From Protaetiibacter mangrovi (GTDB lineage Bacteria > Actinomycetota > Actinomycetes > Actinomycetales > Microbacteriaceae), in assembly GCF_024752305.1 (NCBI RefSeq), contig NZ_JANTHX010000005.1, positions 399,050-463,049 of the forward strand: a stretch of DNA of 64,000 nucleotides. The letters are read 5' to 3'. Under the pieces are notes generated by a model. It saw nothing but the letters and a program-made list of their open reading frames with translations, did not search any database and was not told the DNA's origin. Below are positions 7,898 through 16,927 of this stretch, in pieces. Both the position numbers and the translations under genes were made by a program. Each line of letters starts with the position of its first letter. The first letter of the stretch is position 1.

Positions 7898-8957
7898 CGG
7901 ACTCCCCGAGGGCGGCGCCGCCCCGCGCGCCGAGCGCGGTCACGCCGAGTTGGAGGTCGACGGCGTCGCCATGGTACGGCTGCTCGGCCCCCAGGACCGC
8001 CTGCTCACGACGCTCGAGCACCAGTACCCGGAGGTCGTGGTGCTCGTGCGCGGCAACCGCGTGAACCTCGACGGCCCGGAGGCCGACGTGCAGGCCGCCG
8101 CGCGTCTCGTCGGCGAACTGGTCGAGCTGGTGCGCAAGGGCGTCGACCTGGGCCCGGCCGAGGTCACGACCTCCCGACGCATCCTCGACTCGGGCGGCGC
8201 GCCCGCCGAGGTGCTCAGCCAGGCGATCCTCACGGCGCGCGGCAAGGCGATTCGCCCGAAGACCCTCGGCCAGAAGGCCTACGTCGACGCGATCGACACG
8301 AACACCATCACCTTCGGCATCGGGCCCGCGGGCACCGGAAAGACCTACCTCGCCATGGCGAAGGCCGTGCAGGCGCTGCAGCGCAAGGAGGTCGACCGCA
8401 TCATCCTGAGCCGGCCGGCCATCGAGGCGGGGGAGCGGCTCGGGTTCCTGCCGGGCACCCTCACCGACAAGATCGACCCGTACCTGCGGCCGCTCTACGA
8501 CGCCCTCAACGAGATGATGGACCCCGAGCTGGTGCCGAAGCTGCTCGCCGCCGGCACCGTCGAGGTCGCGCCCCTCGCCTACATGCGCGGGCGCACCCTC
8601 AACAACTCGTTCGTCGTGCTCGACGAGGCCCAGAACACCACCCCCGAGCAGATGAAGATGTTCCTCACCCGTCTCGGCTTCGGCACCAAGATGGTCGTCA
8701 CCGGCGACATCACCCAGGTCGACCTGCCGACCGCCGCATCCGGGCTGCGGCTCGTGACGCGCGTGCTGAACGGGATCGACGACATCCATTTCGCGACGCT
8801 CACGAGCGAGGACGTCGTGCGGCACTCGCTCGTCGGTCGCATCGTCGACGCCTACACGGAGTACGACGCGAAGAAGCAGGCGCGCGACCACGAGCGCCGC
8901 GAGGCGAGCGAGTTCGCGAACCGCGCTGAACGCCGCAAGAACATCAGGAAGAGCTGA
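7890..8957 (+). CDS. PhoH family ATPase (YbeZ-like)
   Basis: A protein of 355 residues. Walker A is GPAGTGKT (about 145-152) and Walker B with its partner is VVLDEAQNTTPEQM; EAGERLGFLPG and TGDITQVDLP are family hallmarks. PhoH-like proteins act with YbeY in ribosome maturation and RNA quality control; ybeY starts 3 nt downstream. The start is TTG at 7890, with GGAAGG 5 nt before it; this overlaps the HIT gene by 8 nt. No ATG or GTG start fits the conserved N-terminus. Confidence 0.92.
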   Translation: MADGLPEGGAAPRAERGHAELEVDGVAMVRLLGPQDRLLTTLEHQYPEVVVLVRGNRVNLDGPEADVQAAARLVGELVELVRKGVDLGPAEVTTSRRILDSGGAPAEVLSQAILTARGKAIRPKTLGQKAYVDAIDTNTITFGIGPAGTGKTYLAMAKAVQALQRKEVDRIILSRPAIEAGERLGFLPGTLTDKIDPYLRPLYDALNEMMDPELVPKLLAAGTVEVAPLAYMRGRTLNNSFVVLDEAQNTTPEQMKMFLTRLGFGTKMVVTGDITQVDLPTAASGLRLVTRVLNGIDDIHFATLTSEDVVRHSLVGRIVDAYTEYDAKKQARDHERREASEFANRAERRKNIRKS

Positions 8958-8960
8958 CGG

Positions 8961-9422
8961 ATGTCGATCGAGATCAACAACGAGTCCGGCGTCGAGGTCG
9001 ACGAGACCGCGCTGCTGCGACTGTCCGCCTTCGCCCTCGACTTCCTGCACGTGCACCCGGACGCCGATCTCGCCATCGTGCTCGTCGACGAGGCCGCCAT
9101 GGAGCAGCTCCATGTTCAGTGGATGGACGAGCCCGGGCCGACCGACGTGCTGAGCTTCCCCATGGACGAGCTGCGCCCCGGCAGCGAGGACGAGATCACC
9201 CCGCCGGGGCTGCTCGGCGACATCGTGCTGTGCCCGCAGGTGGCGATCGAGCAGGCCAAGACCGCCGGCCACCCCACCCAGGACGAACTGCAGCTGCTCA
9301 CCGCGCACGGCATCCTGCACCTGCTCGGCTTCGACCACGCGGAGCCCGACGAGGAGCGCGAGATGTTCGGGCTGCAGCGCGACATCCTCATCGGCTTCGC
9401 CCACGCCGAGCGACGACGGTAG
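8961..9422 (+). CDS. ybeY: Endoribonuclease YbeY, rRNA maturation factor
   Basis: A protein of 153 residues. The zinc motif [11 protein letters not shown] supplies the three histidines of H-x3-H-x5-[11 protein letters not shown] is the second family signature. YbeY is a single-strand endoribonuclease involved in 16S rRNA 3'-end maturation. AGGAAGAG precedes the ATG. It is packed between phoH and the CNNM transporter gene, 3 and 6 nt away. Confidence 0.95.
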   Translation: MSIEINNESGVEVDETALLRLSAFALDFLHVHPDADLAIVLVDEAAMEQLHVQWMDEPGPTDVLSFPMDELRPGSEDEITPPGLLGDIVLCPQVAIEQAKTAGHPTQDELQLLTAHGILHLLGFDHAEPDEEREMFGLQRDILIGFAHAERRR

Positions 9423-9428
9423 TCGGCG

Positions 9429-10727
9429 ATGCTCGGGCTGTTCATCGCCGTCGCGGTGCTCGCGGTCGCCTTCGGGGGTCTGCTCGCCGCCGTCGACGCG
9501 GCCCTCTCGGTGCTCTCGCGCACCGATCTCGTCGAACTCGCGGCGACCCATCGGGCCAAGCGCTCGCTCGTCGCGATCTCGGGCGACATCGGCGCGCACG
9601 TCAACGCCGTCAACTTCATGCGCGTCTTCTCCGAGGCGCTCGCCGCGGTGCTCGTCACCCTCACCTTCGCCGAGGTCTTCGACCAGTGGTGGTGGGTGCT
9701 GCTCGCCTCGGTCGTCGTGGTGACCGGCATCTCGTTCGTGCTGGTCGGGTCGAGCCCGCGCAGCGTCGGACGCGCCCACGCCAAGGGGATCGTCGCCTTC
9801 TCGGCGCTGGTCGTGCGGGCCATCCGGGTGCTGCTCGGCCCCATCGCGGATGCGCTGGTCGCGCTCGGCAACCGCGTCACCCCCGGCCGGCCCAAGACGG
9901 CGGTCAGCTTCTCGAGCGAGGAGCAGCTGCTCTCGATGGTCGACGAGGCGACCGAGCTGGCCGTGCTCGAGGAGGACGACCGCGAGCTCATCCATTCGAT
10001 CTTCGAGTGGGGCGACACCGTGGTGCGCGAGGTCATGGTGCCGCGCACCGACATGATCACGATCGACCACGACGCCTCCATCGGCGCCGCCCTCGGCCAG
10101 TTCTTCCGCACCGGGGTGTCGCGCATCCCCGTGATCGGCAAGGACGCCGACGAGGTGCTCGGGGTGCTCTACCTGCGCGACGTCGCGCGCCTGCGTCACG
10201 AGCAGCCGCTCGAGGGGGCGCCCATCCCGGTGGTCGAGCTCGCCCGCCCGGCGACGTTCGTGCCCGAGTCGAAGAAGGCCGACGACACGCTGCGCCAGAT
10301 GCAGCGCGAATCCACGCATCTCGCGCTCGTGGTGGACGAGTACGGCGGCATCGCGGGGCTCGTGACGCTCGAGGACCTCATCGAGGAGCTCGTGGGCGAC
10401 ATCTCCGACGAGTACGACCGCGAGGTGGCCGAATTCGTGCAGCTGTCGGATGGCGTGTTCCGCGTGAGCGCGCGCCTGCCCACCGACGAGCTCGGCGACC
10501 TGTTCGGCATCGAGCTCGACGACGACGACGTCGACTCGGTCGGCGGGTTGCTGACGAAGACGCTCGGGCGCCTGCCGGTCACGGGGTCCACCGTGACCGT
10601 CTCCGGGCTCGTGCTGACCGCGGAACGCACCGAGGGCCGCCGCAAGCGGCTCTCGACGGTGATCGTCGAACGCGACGCCGCACTGGTGGAGGCCGAGGAC
10701 GCCTTCGAGACGGGGGAGAGACGATGA
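9429..10727 (+). CDS. CNNM/CorC family protein with DUF21, paired CBS and transporter-associated domains
   Basis: A protein of 432 residues. The N-terminal DUF21 region holds about three membrane helices (residues 1-140), followed by two CBS repeats (VPRTDMITIDHDAS; ESTHLALVVDEYGGIAGLVTLEDLIEELVGDISDE) and a C-terminal CorC_HlyC domain. Related proteins export or sense magnesium; older names call them hemolysins. Its TGA overlaps the era ATG by 3 bases. The ybeY-CNNM-era order is widespread in Actinobacteria. Confidence 0.92.
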   Translation: MLGLFIAVAVLAVAFGGLLAAVDAALSVLSRTDLVELAATHRAKRSLVAISGDIGAHVNAVNFMRVFSEALAAVLVTLTFAEVFDQWWWVLLASVVVVTGISFVLVGSSPRSVGRAHAKGIVAFSALVVRAIRVLLGPIADALVALGNRVTPGRPKTAVSFSSEEQLLSMVDEATELAVLEEDDRELIHSIFEWGDTVVREVMVPRTDMITIDHDASIGAALGQFFRTGVSRIPVIGKDADEVLGVLYLRDVARLRHEQPLEGAPIPVVELARPATFVPESKKADDTLRQMQRESTHLALVVDEYGGIAGLVTLEDLIEELVGDISDEYDREVAEFVQLSDGVFRVSARLPTDELGDLFGIELDDDDVDSVGGLLTKTLGRLPVTGSTVTVSGLVLTAERTEGRRKRLSTVIVERDAALVEAEDAFETGERR

Positions 10728-11623
10728 GCATCCAGCCCGCGTTCCGCGCCGGTTTCGCGACCTTCGTGGGGAGGCCGAACGTCGGCAAGTCGACGCTCAC
10801 CAACGCCCTCGTCGGCGAGAAGGTCGCGATCACCTCGCCGAAGCCGCAGACCACCCGTTCCGCGATCCGCGGCATCGTGCACAACAGCGACGGCCAGCTG
10901 GTGATCGTCGACACCCCCGGCATCCACCGGCCCCGCACCCTGCTCGGGGAGCGGCTCAACGCCGTGGTCACCTCGATCCTGGGCGACGTCGACGTCATCG
11001 GCTTCTGCCTGCCGGCCGACGAGAAGATCGGCCCCGGCGACCGCTTCATCAACGAGCAGCTGGAGCACTTCCCCCGCGCGAAGAAGATCGCGATCGTCAC
11101 CAAGATCGACGCCGTGCCGCGTCCCGCCGTCGCCGAGCAGCTGCTCGCGATCAGCGAGCTGCGCGACTGGGAGGCGATCGTCCCGGTGTCGGCGACCAGC
11201 CGCATCCAGCTGGACACCCTGCTCTCGCAGCTCATCGGGTTGCTGCCCGAGTCGCCGCCCCTGTATCCGGACGACGCGGTCACCGACGAGACCCTGGAGC
11301 ATCGCATCGCCGAGCTCATCCGCGAGGCCGCGCTCGACGGGGTCTCCGACGAGCTGCCGCATTCGCTCGCCGTCACGATCGACGACATCGTCGAGCGCGA
11401 CGACAAGGAGCTCGTCGAGGTGTACGCGAACCTGTGGGTCGAGCGCGACTCGCAGAAGGGCATCGTCATCGGCAAGGGCGGGGCCCGCCTACAGGAGGTG
11501 GGCGCCCGTGCCCGCGCGGGCATCGAACCGCTCATCGGCTCGCAGGTCTTCCTCTCGCTCCGCGTGAAGGTCGCCCCCAACTGGCAGCGCGACCCGAAGC
11601 ACCTCTCCCGCCTCGGCTTCTGA
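10724..11623 (+). CDS. era: GTPase Era
   Basis: A protein of 299 residues. G motifs are visible as GRPNVGKST (G1), DTPGIH (G3), TKID (G4) and SAT (G5). The C-terminal KH domain contains GIVIGKGGARLQEVG. Era binds the 3' end of 16S rRNA and checks 30S assembly. The ATGA overlap with the upstream gene shows translational coupling. A palindromic repeat follows directly after the stop and may also stop transcription. Confidence 0.97.
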   Translation: MSIQPAFRAGFATFVGRPNVGKSTLTNALVGEKVAITSPKPQTTRSAIRGIVHNSDGQLVIVDTPGIHRPRTLLGERLNAVVTSILGDVDVIGFCLPADEKIGPGDRFINEQLEHFPRAKKIAIVTKIDAVPRPAVAEQLLAISELRDWEAIVPVSATSRIQLDTLLSQLIGLLPESPPLYPDDAVTDETLEHRIAELIREAALDGVSDELPHSLAVTIDDIVERDDKELVEVYANLWVERDSQKGIVIGKGGARLQEVGARARAGIEPLIGSQVFLSLRVKVAPNWQRDPKHLSRLGF

Positions 11624-11624
11624 A

Positions 11625-11688
11625 CCCGCGAGATGTCCCTTCTGACACATCTCGGCGCTCAGATCTGCAGTTGCTGACATCTCGCGGG
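11625..11688. repeat. Left repeat unit of the 11767 nuclease locus (three half-sites)
   Basis: CCCGCGAGATGT at 11625-11636 is the exact inverse of ACATCTCGCGGG at 11677-11688. A third half-site, ACATCTCG, lies at 11647-11654. The 30 bases 11625-11654, read on the minus strand, match 12665-12694 read on the plus strand at 26 of 30 positions. The unit therefore flanks the next gene as an inverted repeat. It begins one base after the era stop and could fold as a terminator. Confidence 0.8.
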
Positions 11689-11766
11689 GGCTGTGGAGGG
11701 GGAGGTATCCACGGATGGGCGCGGGCGCGTTCGTGAGGGATCCTGCGAGGTGCAGGGTGGGACGCC

Positions 11767-12648
11767 ATGGAGCCGCTTCCTCGTGATCTCACCGCGCGTC
11801 CCTTCAGCGTCCAGGAGGCCGCGGAGCGCGGCATCCCCGTCTCGCGGCTGCGGCGACGAGGCCTCCGTTCGCCGTTCCCGGGAGTGCGGATGGCGGACGG
11901 CGCGGTCGACGACATCGAAGCCCTCTGCCGTGCCTACGCTCCCCGCATGACCGAGGGCCAGTACTTCAGCCACCTCACCGCTGCGCGGATGTGGGGGATG
12001 TGGTTGCCGACGCGCTTCAATCCGGATGAACTCCTCGACGTCACAGTCACCGACACGGCACGTGCTCCACGCCTTCCGGGAGTACGTGGGCATCACGTCG
12101 ACCCGGATCGCGCCGCCGCGACCACATTGCGGGGTCTCCCCGTGGCGACGCCGCTCGAGACCGTGCGAACGCTCGCGCCTCTCCTCGGTCTGGAGGCGCT
12201 GATCGTCCTGCTCGATGGAGTTCGAAGCAGGACCGGACGTCTGGTCAGCGAGGAGCAGCTGCTGTTCATGCTCGCGAAGCACCGCGGGCAGCGCGGAGTG
12301 CGCAAGCTCCGCGCGGCATTCGAGGCGAGCCGCCCCGGGGTCGACTCGCCGCGTGAGACGACGCTGCGACGCGGCGTCGTTCGCGCGGGCCTGCCCGAAC
12401 CCGAGGTCAATGCGATCATCTCGCGGCCTGGCGAGCCGCTGCGTCTGGGGGACCTCGTCCTTCGCGCCTGGCGGGTGGTGATCGAGTACGAGGGCGACCA
12501 CCACCAATCCGATCGCACGACCTACGTCGGTGACATCGCGCGCTTCGAGCAGCTGGCGGACGACTGGAGTTTCGTTCGCGTGACGCGTGAGCACCTTCGC
12601 GACATGCCGTCGGTGATCGCCCGCATCGTGCGCGCGAGACGGCACTGA
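11767..12648 (+). CDS. AbiEi-like winged-helix protein with C-terminal DUF559/Vsr-like nuclease domain
   Basis: A protein of 293 residues. The N-terminus (SVQEAAERGIPVSRLRRRGL) resembles the winged helix of AbiEi antitoxins; the middle (LRGLPVATPLETVRTLA) is the usual linker domain. The C-terminus carries a Vsr-fold pattern, VVIEYEGDHHQSDRTTY, then DIARFEQLADDWSFVRVT. No AbiEii toxin gene is adjacent. It is probably a DNA-binding protein with nuclease potential; activity is not shown. A 26/30 inverted repeat brackets it, about 80 nt upstream and 16 nt downstream. CAGGGT at 11753 is a weak -10 candidate. Confidence 0.75.
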   Translation: MEPLPRDLTARPFSVQEAAERGIPVSRLRRRGLRSPFPGVRMADGAVDDIEALCRAYAPRMTEGQYFSHLTAARMWGMWLPTRFNPDELLDVTVTDTARAPRLPGVRGHHVDPDRAAATTLRGLPVATPLETVRTLAPLLGLEALIVLLDGVRSRTGRLVSEEQLLFMLAKHRGQRGVRKLRAAFEASRPGVDSPRETTLRRGVVRAGLPEPEVNAIISRPGEPLRLGDLVLRAWRVVIEYEGDHHQSDRTTYVGDIARFEQLADDWSFVRVTREHLRDMPSVIARIVRARRH

Positions 12649-12664
12649 TTGCGAGCTTTCACGT

Positions 12665-12694
12665 CGAGATGTGCCAGAAGGGACGTTTCGCGGA
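12665..12694. repeat. Right repeat of the 11767 nuclease locus
   Basis: It begins CGAGATGTGCCAGAAGGGAC and ends TTTCGCGGA. It is the inverted counterpart of 11625-11654 (26 of 30 identical). The half-sites CGAGATGT and ACGTTTCG pair imperfectly around an asymmetric centre CCAGAAGGG, which gives each copy an orientation. It lies 16 nt after the nuclease stop. Confidence 0.8.
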
Positions 12695-12732
12695 TACATC
12701 GGGGGGTGGATGTCGGGCGGGGTGCCGGCGCG

Positions 12733-12738
12733 TAGCGT
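12733..12738 (+). promoter_or_regulatory. -10 element of the histidine kinase gene
   Basis: TAGCGT, seven bases, ATG at 12746. The spacer GAGGGGC could also serve as a weak ribosome-binding site, but the spacing fits a leaderless mRNA. Confidence 0.5.
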
Positions 12739-12745
12739 GAGGGGC

Positions 12746-13984
12746 ATGTGGAGGAGGCTCACGACGCCGCAGCTGGGCGTCGACATCGCCATCGCCGCGA
12801 TCTTCTTCGTCATGTTCGGCGTGCTGTTCCTGCGGTTCGGCGCATGGGACTTCGTGGTGCTGCTCGGCCTCACCACCGCCTTGCTGCTCCGACGGCTGGC
12901 CCCGGGGCTGGCCCTCGGCGTCGCGTGGGTGGCCGCGATCGTGCAGATGGCGATGCAGATCGATCCGAACCCTGCCGACATCTCGCTTTTCGCGATCGTG
13001 TACGCGGCCGCCGCCTACGGCACCTCGGCCGTGCGCTGGCTGGCGCTCGCGTCGTCGCTCGTGGCGCCCGCGGCGATCACCGGCTACATCATCGTCACGC
13101 AGGGCATCTCGGAGCTGGCGATGTGCATCCAGTTCCAGTACGCCTACTGCGTCACCTACGTGCCCGACCTCGCGGGCCGGGCGGTGGGCTGGTTCATCGC
13201 CTTCGCGTTCGCGTTCCTGCTCGCCTGGACGATCGGCCAGCTCGTGCGCACCCGCATCCGGGCGCGCGTCACCCGGGCGGCGATGCTCGCCGCGGAGCAG
13301 GAGGTGGCGGCCGAGCAGGAGCGCACCCGCATCGCGCGCGACATGCACGACGTGGTCGCCCATTCGCTCGCGGTAGTGGTGGCGCAGGCGGATGGCGCGC
13401 GCTACGCGGCGCGCACCGACCCGGCTGCGGCCGAGGAGGCGCTGCGCACCATCGCCGCGACCGCTCGCGAGGCACTCGGCGACGTGCGGGTGCTGCTCGC
13501 GCAGCTGCGCTACCAGCAGGAGGACGGCCCCCAGCCGACCCTCGTCGACCTCGACCACCTCGTCGAGCAGCTGCGGTCGTCGGGGCTGCGCATCGCGCGC
13601 GAGGACTCCGGTGAGCCGCTCCCGCTCGGCTCGAGCCAGCAGATCGCGGTCTACCGGATCGTCCAGGAGTCGCTCACGAACGTGCTGCGGCACGCGGATG
13701 TCGACCGCGAGGTGCTGCTGCGGTTCAGCTGGACCTCGCACGGGCTCGAGCTCGCCGTCGTCAGCCACCTGCCCGAGGTGAAGCCGCGCACCGGCATGAT
13801 CCCGATCGGCGCCCCCGTCGCCGGGCACGGCATCGCGGGCATGACCGAGCGCGCCGCGCTCGGGGGCGGATGGCTCCGCGCCGGAGCCGACGGCGACCGC
13901 TTCGTCGTGACCGCCTGGCTGCCCTACCAGCCGACCGCCCCGCACGCGCCCCTCGCCCCGCTCACGGAGGAAACCATCCGATGA
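12746..13984 (+). CDS. Sensor histidine kinase, NarL/DesK class (HisKA_3)
   Basis: A protein of 412 residues. About five to six membrane helices fill residues 10-165 with little periplasmic domain, so the signal is probably membrane-borne. The dimerisation/phosphoacceptor region is RTRIARDMHDVVAHSL with His201. The ATPase domain has YRIVQESLTNVLRHA (N box) and GHGIAGMTERAALGGG. It overlaps the response regulator by four bases (ATGA). An ABC exporter pair follows, a common arrangement for envelope-stress or peptide-antibiotic sensing. Confidence 0.93.
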   Translation: MWRRLTTPQLGVDIAIAAIFFVMFGVLFLRFGAWDFVVLLGLTTALLLRRLAPGLALGVAWVAAIVQMAMQIDPNPADISLFAIVYAAAAYGTSAVRWLALASSLVAPAAITGYIIVTQGISELAMCIQFQYAYCVTYVPDLAGRAVGWFIAFAFAFLLAWTIGQLVRTRIRARVTRAAMLAAEQEVAAEQERTRIARDMHDVVAHSLAVVVAQADGARYAARTDPAAAEEALRTIAATAREALGDVRVLLAQLRYQQEDGPQPTLVDLDHLVEQLRSSGLRIAREDSGEPLPLGSSQQIAVYRIVQESLTNVLRHADVDREVLLRFSWTSHGLELAVVSHLPEVKPRTGMIPIGAPVAGHGIAGMTERAALGGGWLRAGADGDRFVVTAWLPYQPTAPHAPLAPLTEETIR

Positions 13985-14643
13985 CCGAACCCATCCGCGT
14001 CGCCCTCGTCGACGATCAGGCGCTGTTCCGCACCGGCATCCGGATGCTGGTCGGCTCCCAGCCCGACCTGGAGTTCGCGGGCGAGGCGGGCGACGGTCTC
14101 GAGGGCGTCGCCCTCGTGGCGCGCACCCAGCCCGACGTGGTGCTCATGGACATCCGGATGCCGGTGATGGACGGCATCGAGGCGACCGAGCGCATCCTGT
14201 CGGCCGCCGACGCGGCCCGCCGGGCGACGCGCGTCATCGTGCTCACGACCTTCGACCTGGACGAGGCGGCCACGCGCGCCATCCGCGCGGGGGCGAGCGG
14301 CTTCCTGCTGAAGGACTCGGATCCAGAGTTCCTGCTCGCCGCGATCCGCACCGTGCACGCCGGCACGGCCGTCATCGCTCCCGGCGCGACGCGCGAGCTC
14401 TTCGAGCACTTCGACTCGCGCGCGGCGTCGACGGGGGAGCCGACCGAGTTCGGCGCCCTCACCTCGCGCGAGCGCGACATCTTCCTGCTCGCGGGCCGCG
14501 GCATGTCCAACTCCGAGATCGCCCGCAGCGAATACGTGAGCGAGGCGACCGTCAAGACGCACATCTCCCGCATCCTCGCCAAGCTCGGCTTGCGCGACCG
14601 CGTGCAGCTCGTCGTCTACGCCTTCGAGAACCGCTTGCTGTAG
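13981..14643 (+). CDS. Response regulator, NarL/LuxR family
   Basis: A protein of 220 residues. The receiver domain has the acidic pair D11-D12, phosphoacceptor D57 (VVLMDIRMPVMDG) and a Lys in GFLLKDSDPEF. The C-terminal LuxR-type helix-turn-helix is LTSRERDIFLLAGRGMSNSEIA through VKTHISRILAKLGLRDRVQ. It is translationally coupled to the kinase gene and probably controls the ABC exporter that follows. Confidence 0.95.
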   Translation: MTEPIRVALVDDQALFRTGIRMLVGSQPDLEFAGEAGDGLEGVALVARTQPDVVLMDIRMPVMDGIEATERILSAADAARRATRVIVLTTFDLDEAATRAIRAGASGFLLKDSDPEFLLAAIRTVHAGTAVIAPGATRELFEHFDSRAASTGEPTEFGALTSRERDIFLLAGRGMSNSEIARSEYVSEATVKTHISRILAKLGLRDRVQLVVYAFENRLL

Positions 14644-14710
14644 GCGGCATCATCCCCGGGGCGGATGCGGATGCGACGGCCGCCGGACGCGCCCGTGCCC
14701 GCTCGCTTCG

Positions 14711-14716
14711 TAGCGT
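14711..14716 (+). promoter_or_regulatory. -10 element of the ABC exporter operon (leaderless)
   Basis: TAGCGT followed by six bases and the ATG at 14723. The hexamer is identical to the one upstream of the kinase gene. Confidence 0.5.
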
Positions 14717-14722
14717 CGGGGC

Positions 14723-15511
14723 ATGGACATCACCACCAGCATCGACGTCGTCGCATCGGAGCCCGCCGCGCCCGCTCTCGTCGCCCGCGTCGCGAACCTC
14801 ACGAAGAGCTACGGGTCCCACGGCGCCCGCATCGACGCCCTGCGCGACGTCACGGTCGGCATCCGGCGCGGCGAGTTCACGGCCGTCATGGGGCCGTCGG
14901 GATCCGGCAAGTCGACGCTCATGCACATCATGGCCGGGCTCGACTCGCCCACCGAGGGCCGGGTCTGGCTCGGCGACACCGAGATCGGCGGGCTGGGCGA
15001 CGAACAGCTCACCCTGCTGAGGCGGCGCCGCGTCGGGTTCGTGTTCCAGTCGTTCAACCTCGTGCCGACGCTCGACGTCGAAGGGAACCTCCTGCTGCCC
15101 TTCGAGCTCGACGGACGCACGCCGAGCCCCCGCGAGCGCGAGTGGATCGACGAGCTCGAGACCGTGCTCGGTCTCGACCCGCGGCTCAGCCACCGCCCCC
15201 ACGAGCTCTCGGGCGGCCAGCAGCAGCGCGTCGCGATCGCTCGCGCCCTGGTCACCCGGCCGGAACTGGTGTTCGCCGACGAGCCGACGGGGAACCTCGA
15301 TTCCCGCACGGGCCGTGAGGTGCTGCAGGTGCTGCAATCCGCGACGCGCGGCTACGGCCAGTCGATCGCGATGGTCACCCACGACCCGATCGCCGCCAGC
15401 TACGCCGATCGGGTGATCTTCCTCGCCGACGGCCGCGTCGTCGAGGACCGTCCGCGCATGGAGGCGTCGGAGATCGCCGCGTTCATGCTCGCCATGGAGC
15501 AGGCGGCGTGA
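14723..15511 (+). CDS. ABC transporter ATP-binding protein (LolD/MacB type)
   Basis: A protein of 262 residues. Walker A is GPSGSGKST, the Q-loop [12 protein letters not shown], the signature [15 protein letters not shown], Walker [14 protein letters not shown] and the switch His MVTHDP. The FNLVPTLDV and [11 protein letters not shown] patterns define the LolD/MacB branch, which drives extrusion of lipids, peptides or antibiotics through a partner FtsX-like permease. The permease gene overlaps by four bases (GTGA). Confidence 0.95.
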   Translation: MDITTSIDVVASEPAAPALVARVANLTKSYGSHGARIDALRDVTVGIRRGEFTAVMGPSGSGKSTLMHIMAGLDSPTEGRVWLGDTEIGGLGDEQLTLLRRRRVGFVFQSFNLVPTLDVEGNLLLPFELDGRTPSPREREWIDELETVLGLDPRLSHRPHELSGGQQQRVAIARALVTRPELVFADEPTGNLDSRTGREVLQVLQSATRGYGQSIAMVTHDPIAASYADRVIFLADGRVVEDRPRMEASEIAAFMLAMEQAA

Positions 15512-16920
15512 GCGGCGCCGGACCCGCCTCGGGCGTGCGCGAGCACGGGTCGTCGATCCTCGTGGCGCTGCTGTCGTCGGCCTTCGGGGTGGCGCTGCTG
15601 CAGATCACGGGCGTGCTCGACGACGCCATCCGCGCCGATCCGATCACGGGGCGCAGCACGACCGTGGGCATCATGCTCACGGTGATCGCGTGGGTGTTCA
15701 TCGCGATCGCCATCTACGTCGGCTCGATCGTGACCGCCAACACCTTCGCGACGATCGTCGCGGGTCGGGCGCGGTCGATCGCGCTGCTGCGTCTCATCGG
15801 GTCGAGCGCCCGCCGGCAGCGTCGCGCCGTCGCCCGCGAGGGGCTGGTCGTCGGCCTCATCGGCGCGGTGGCGGGGGCGGCGGTCGGCACCGGGCTCGCG
15901 GTGGCGCTGGAGCGCCTCGCGGTGTGGGCCGACTGGCTGCCCGAGGTGGCGCACGACTGGGCGGACCCCGGGCTCGCCGCGCCGATCCTCGCCGTCGTCG
16001 CCACCACCTGGTTGGCCGCGTGGGTCGGTTCCCGCCGCGTGCTGACCGTCACGCCGCTGCAGGCGATCGGCGGGTCGCAGCCGCTGTCGCTGGAGGAGGC
16101 GCGATCGCGGCCGGCGCGCAACGCCATCGCGATCACGCTCTTCGCCGTCGGCACGGCGACCCTCGTGCTCTCGATGCTGCTCGGGCTCGTGACACCGTTC
16201 GCCGTCCTGATCGGCGTCGTCGGCGGCATCCTCTCGTTCACGGGTGTGGTGCTCGGAGCCCACCTGATCATGCCGCCCGCGCTGCGGCTGGTCGGTCGGA
16301 TGCTCGGCCGTTCCCCGTCGGCGCGCCTGGCGGCGGCGAACGCGCTGCGCTACCCCGAGCGCTCGTCGCGGACGACGATCGGCGTCGTCATCGGCGTCAC
16401 CCTGGTGACGATGTTCGGTGTGACCGTCGCGAGCTTCCGTCTGCTGATCGAGGCCGCGCAGGCCGAGCAGCCGGAGGTGTACGAGGGGACCGGCGCCATG
16501 CTCGACGGCGTGACCGCGGTGTTCTCGGTGCTCATCGGGGTGAGCGCGCTCATCGCCGCGGTCGGCCTCGTCAACGCCCTGTCGCTGAGCGTGCTGCAGC
16601 GCACCCGGGAGCTCGGGCTGCTGCGCGCTCTCGGGTTCTCGCGCGCGCAGCTCCGGCGGATGATCCTCGCCGAGAGCGTGCAGTTGACCGCGACGGCGGT
16701 GCTCGTCGGCCTCGTGCTCGGCACCTTCTACGGCTGGGCGGGGGCGCAGTCCCTGCTCGGCTCGGCCTCCGGGATGCCGGGGATCGTCGCGCCGGGGGTG
16801 CCCTGGACGATCCTCGCGATCGTCGTGGTGTCCGCCGCGGTGCTCACGGTGGCCGCGACGATCACGCCGGCCCGTCGCGCCACGCGGGTGAGCCCGATCA
16901 CGGCGCTCGCGGTGGAGTGA
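15508..16920 (+). CDS. FtsX-like ABC transporter permease
   Basis: A protein of 470 residues with about eight hydrophobic helices in two FtsX modules; IALLRLIGSSARRQRRAVAREG and LGLLRALGFSRAQLRRMILAE are the two coupling-helix repeats of the family. The GTG start overlaps the ATPase stop. It forms the membrane half of the exporter and needs no separate periplasmic partner in a Gram-positive cell. It converges on the lipoprotein gene at 16928. Confidence 0.93.
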   Translation: MSGAGPASGVREHGSSILVALLSSAFGVALLQITGVLDDAIRADPITGRSTTVGIMLTVIAWVFIAIAIYVGSIVTANTFATIVAGRARSIALLRLIGSSARRQRRAVAREGLVVGLIGAVAGAAVGTGLAVALERLAVWADWLPEVAHDWADPGLAAPILAVVATTWLAAWVGSRRVLTVTPLQAIGGSQPLSLEEARSRPARNAIAITLFAVGTATLVLSMLLGLVTPFAVLIGVVGGILSFTGVVLGAHLIMPPALRLVGRMLGRSPSARLAAANALRYPERSSRTTIGVVIGVTLVTMFGVTVASFRLLIEAAQAEQPEVYEGTGAMLDGVTAVFSVLIGVSALIAAVGLVNALSLSVLQRTRELGLLRALGFSRAQLRRMILAESVQLTATAVLVGLVLGTFYGWAGAQSLLGSASGMPGIVAPGVPWTILAIVVVSAAVLTVAATITPARRATRVSPITALAVE

Positions 16921-16927
16921 CCGCGCG

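Noticed and set aside
11767-12648. Complete AbiE type IV toxin-antitoxin pair
   Set aside because: Only the antitoxin-like winged helix is present; no nucleotidyltransferase toxin gene is adjacent, and the C-terminus is nuclease-like.
11625-12694. Insertion sequence
   Set aside because: Inverted repeats flank one gene, but its product has no transposase motif and I see no target-site duplication.
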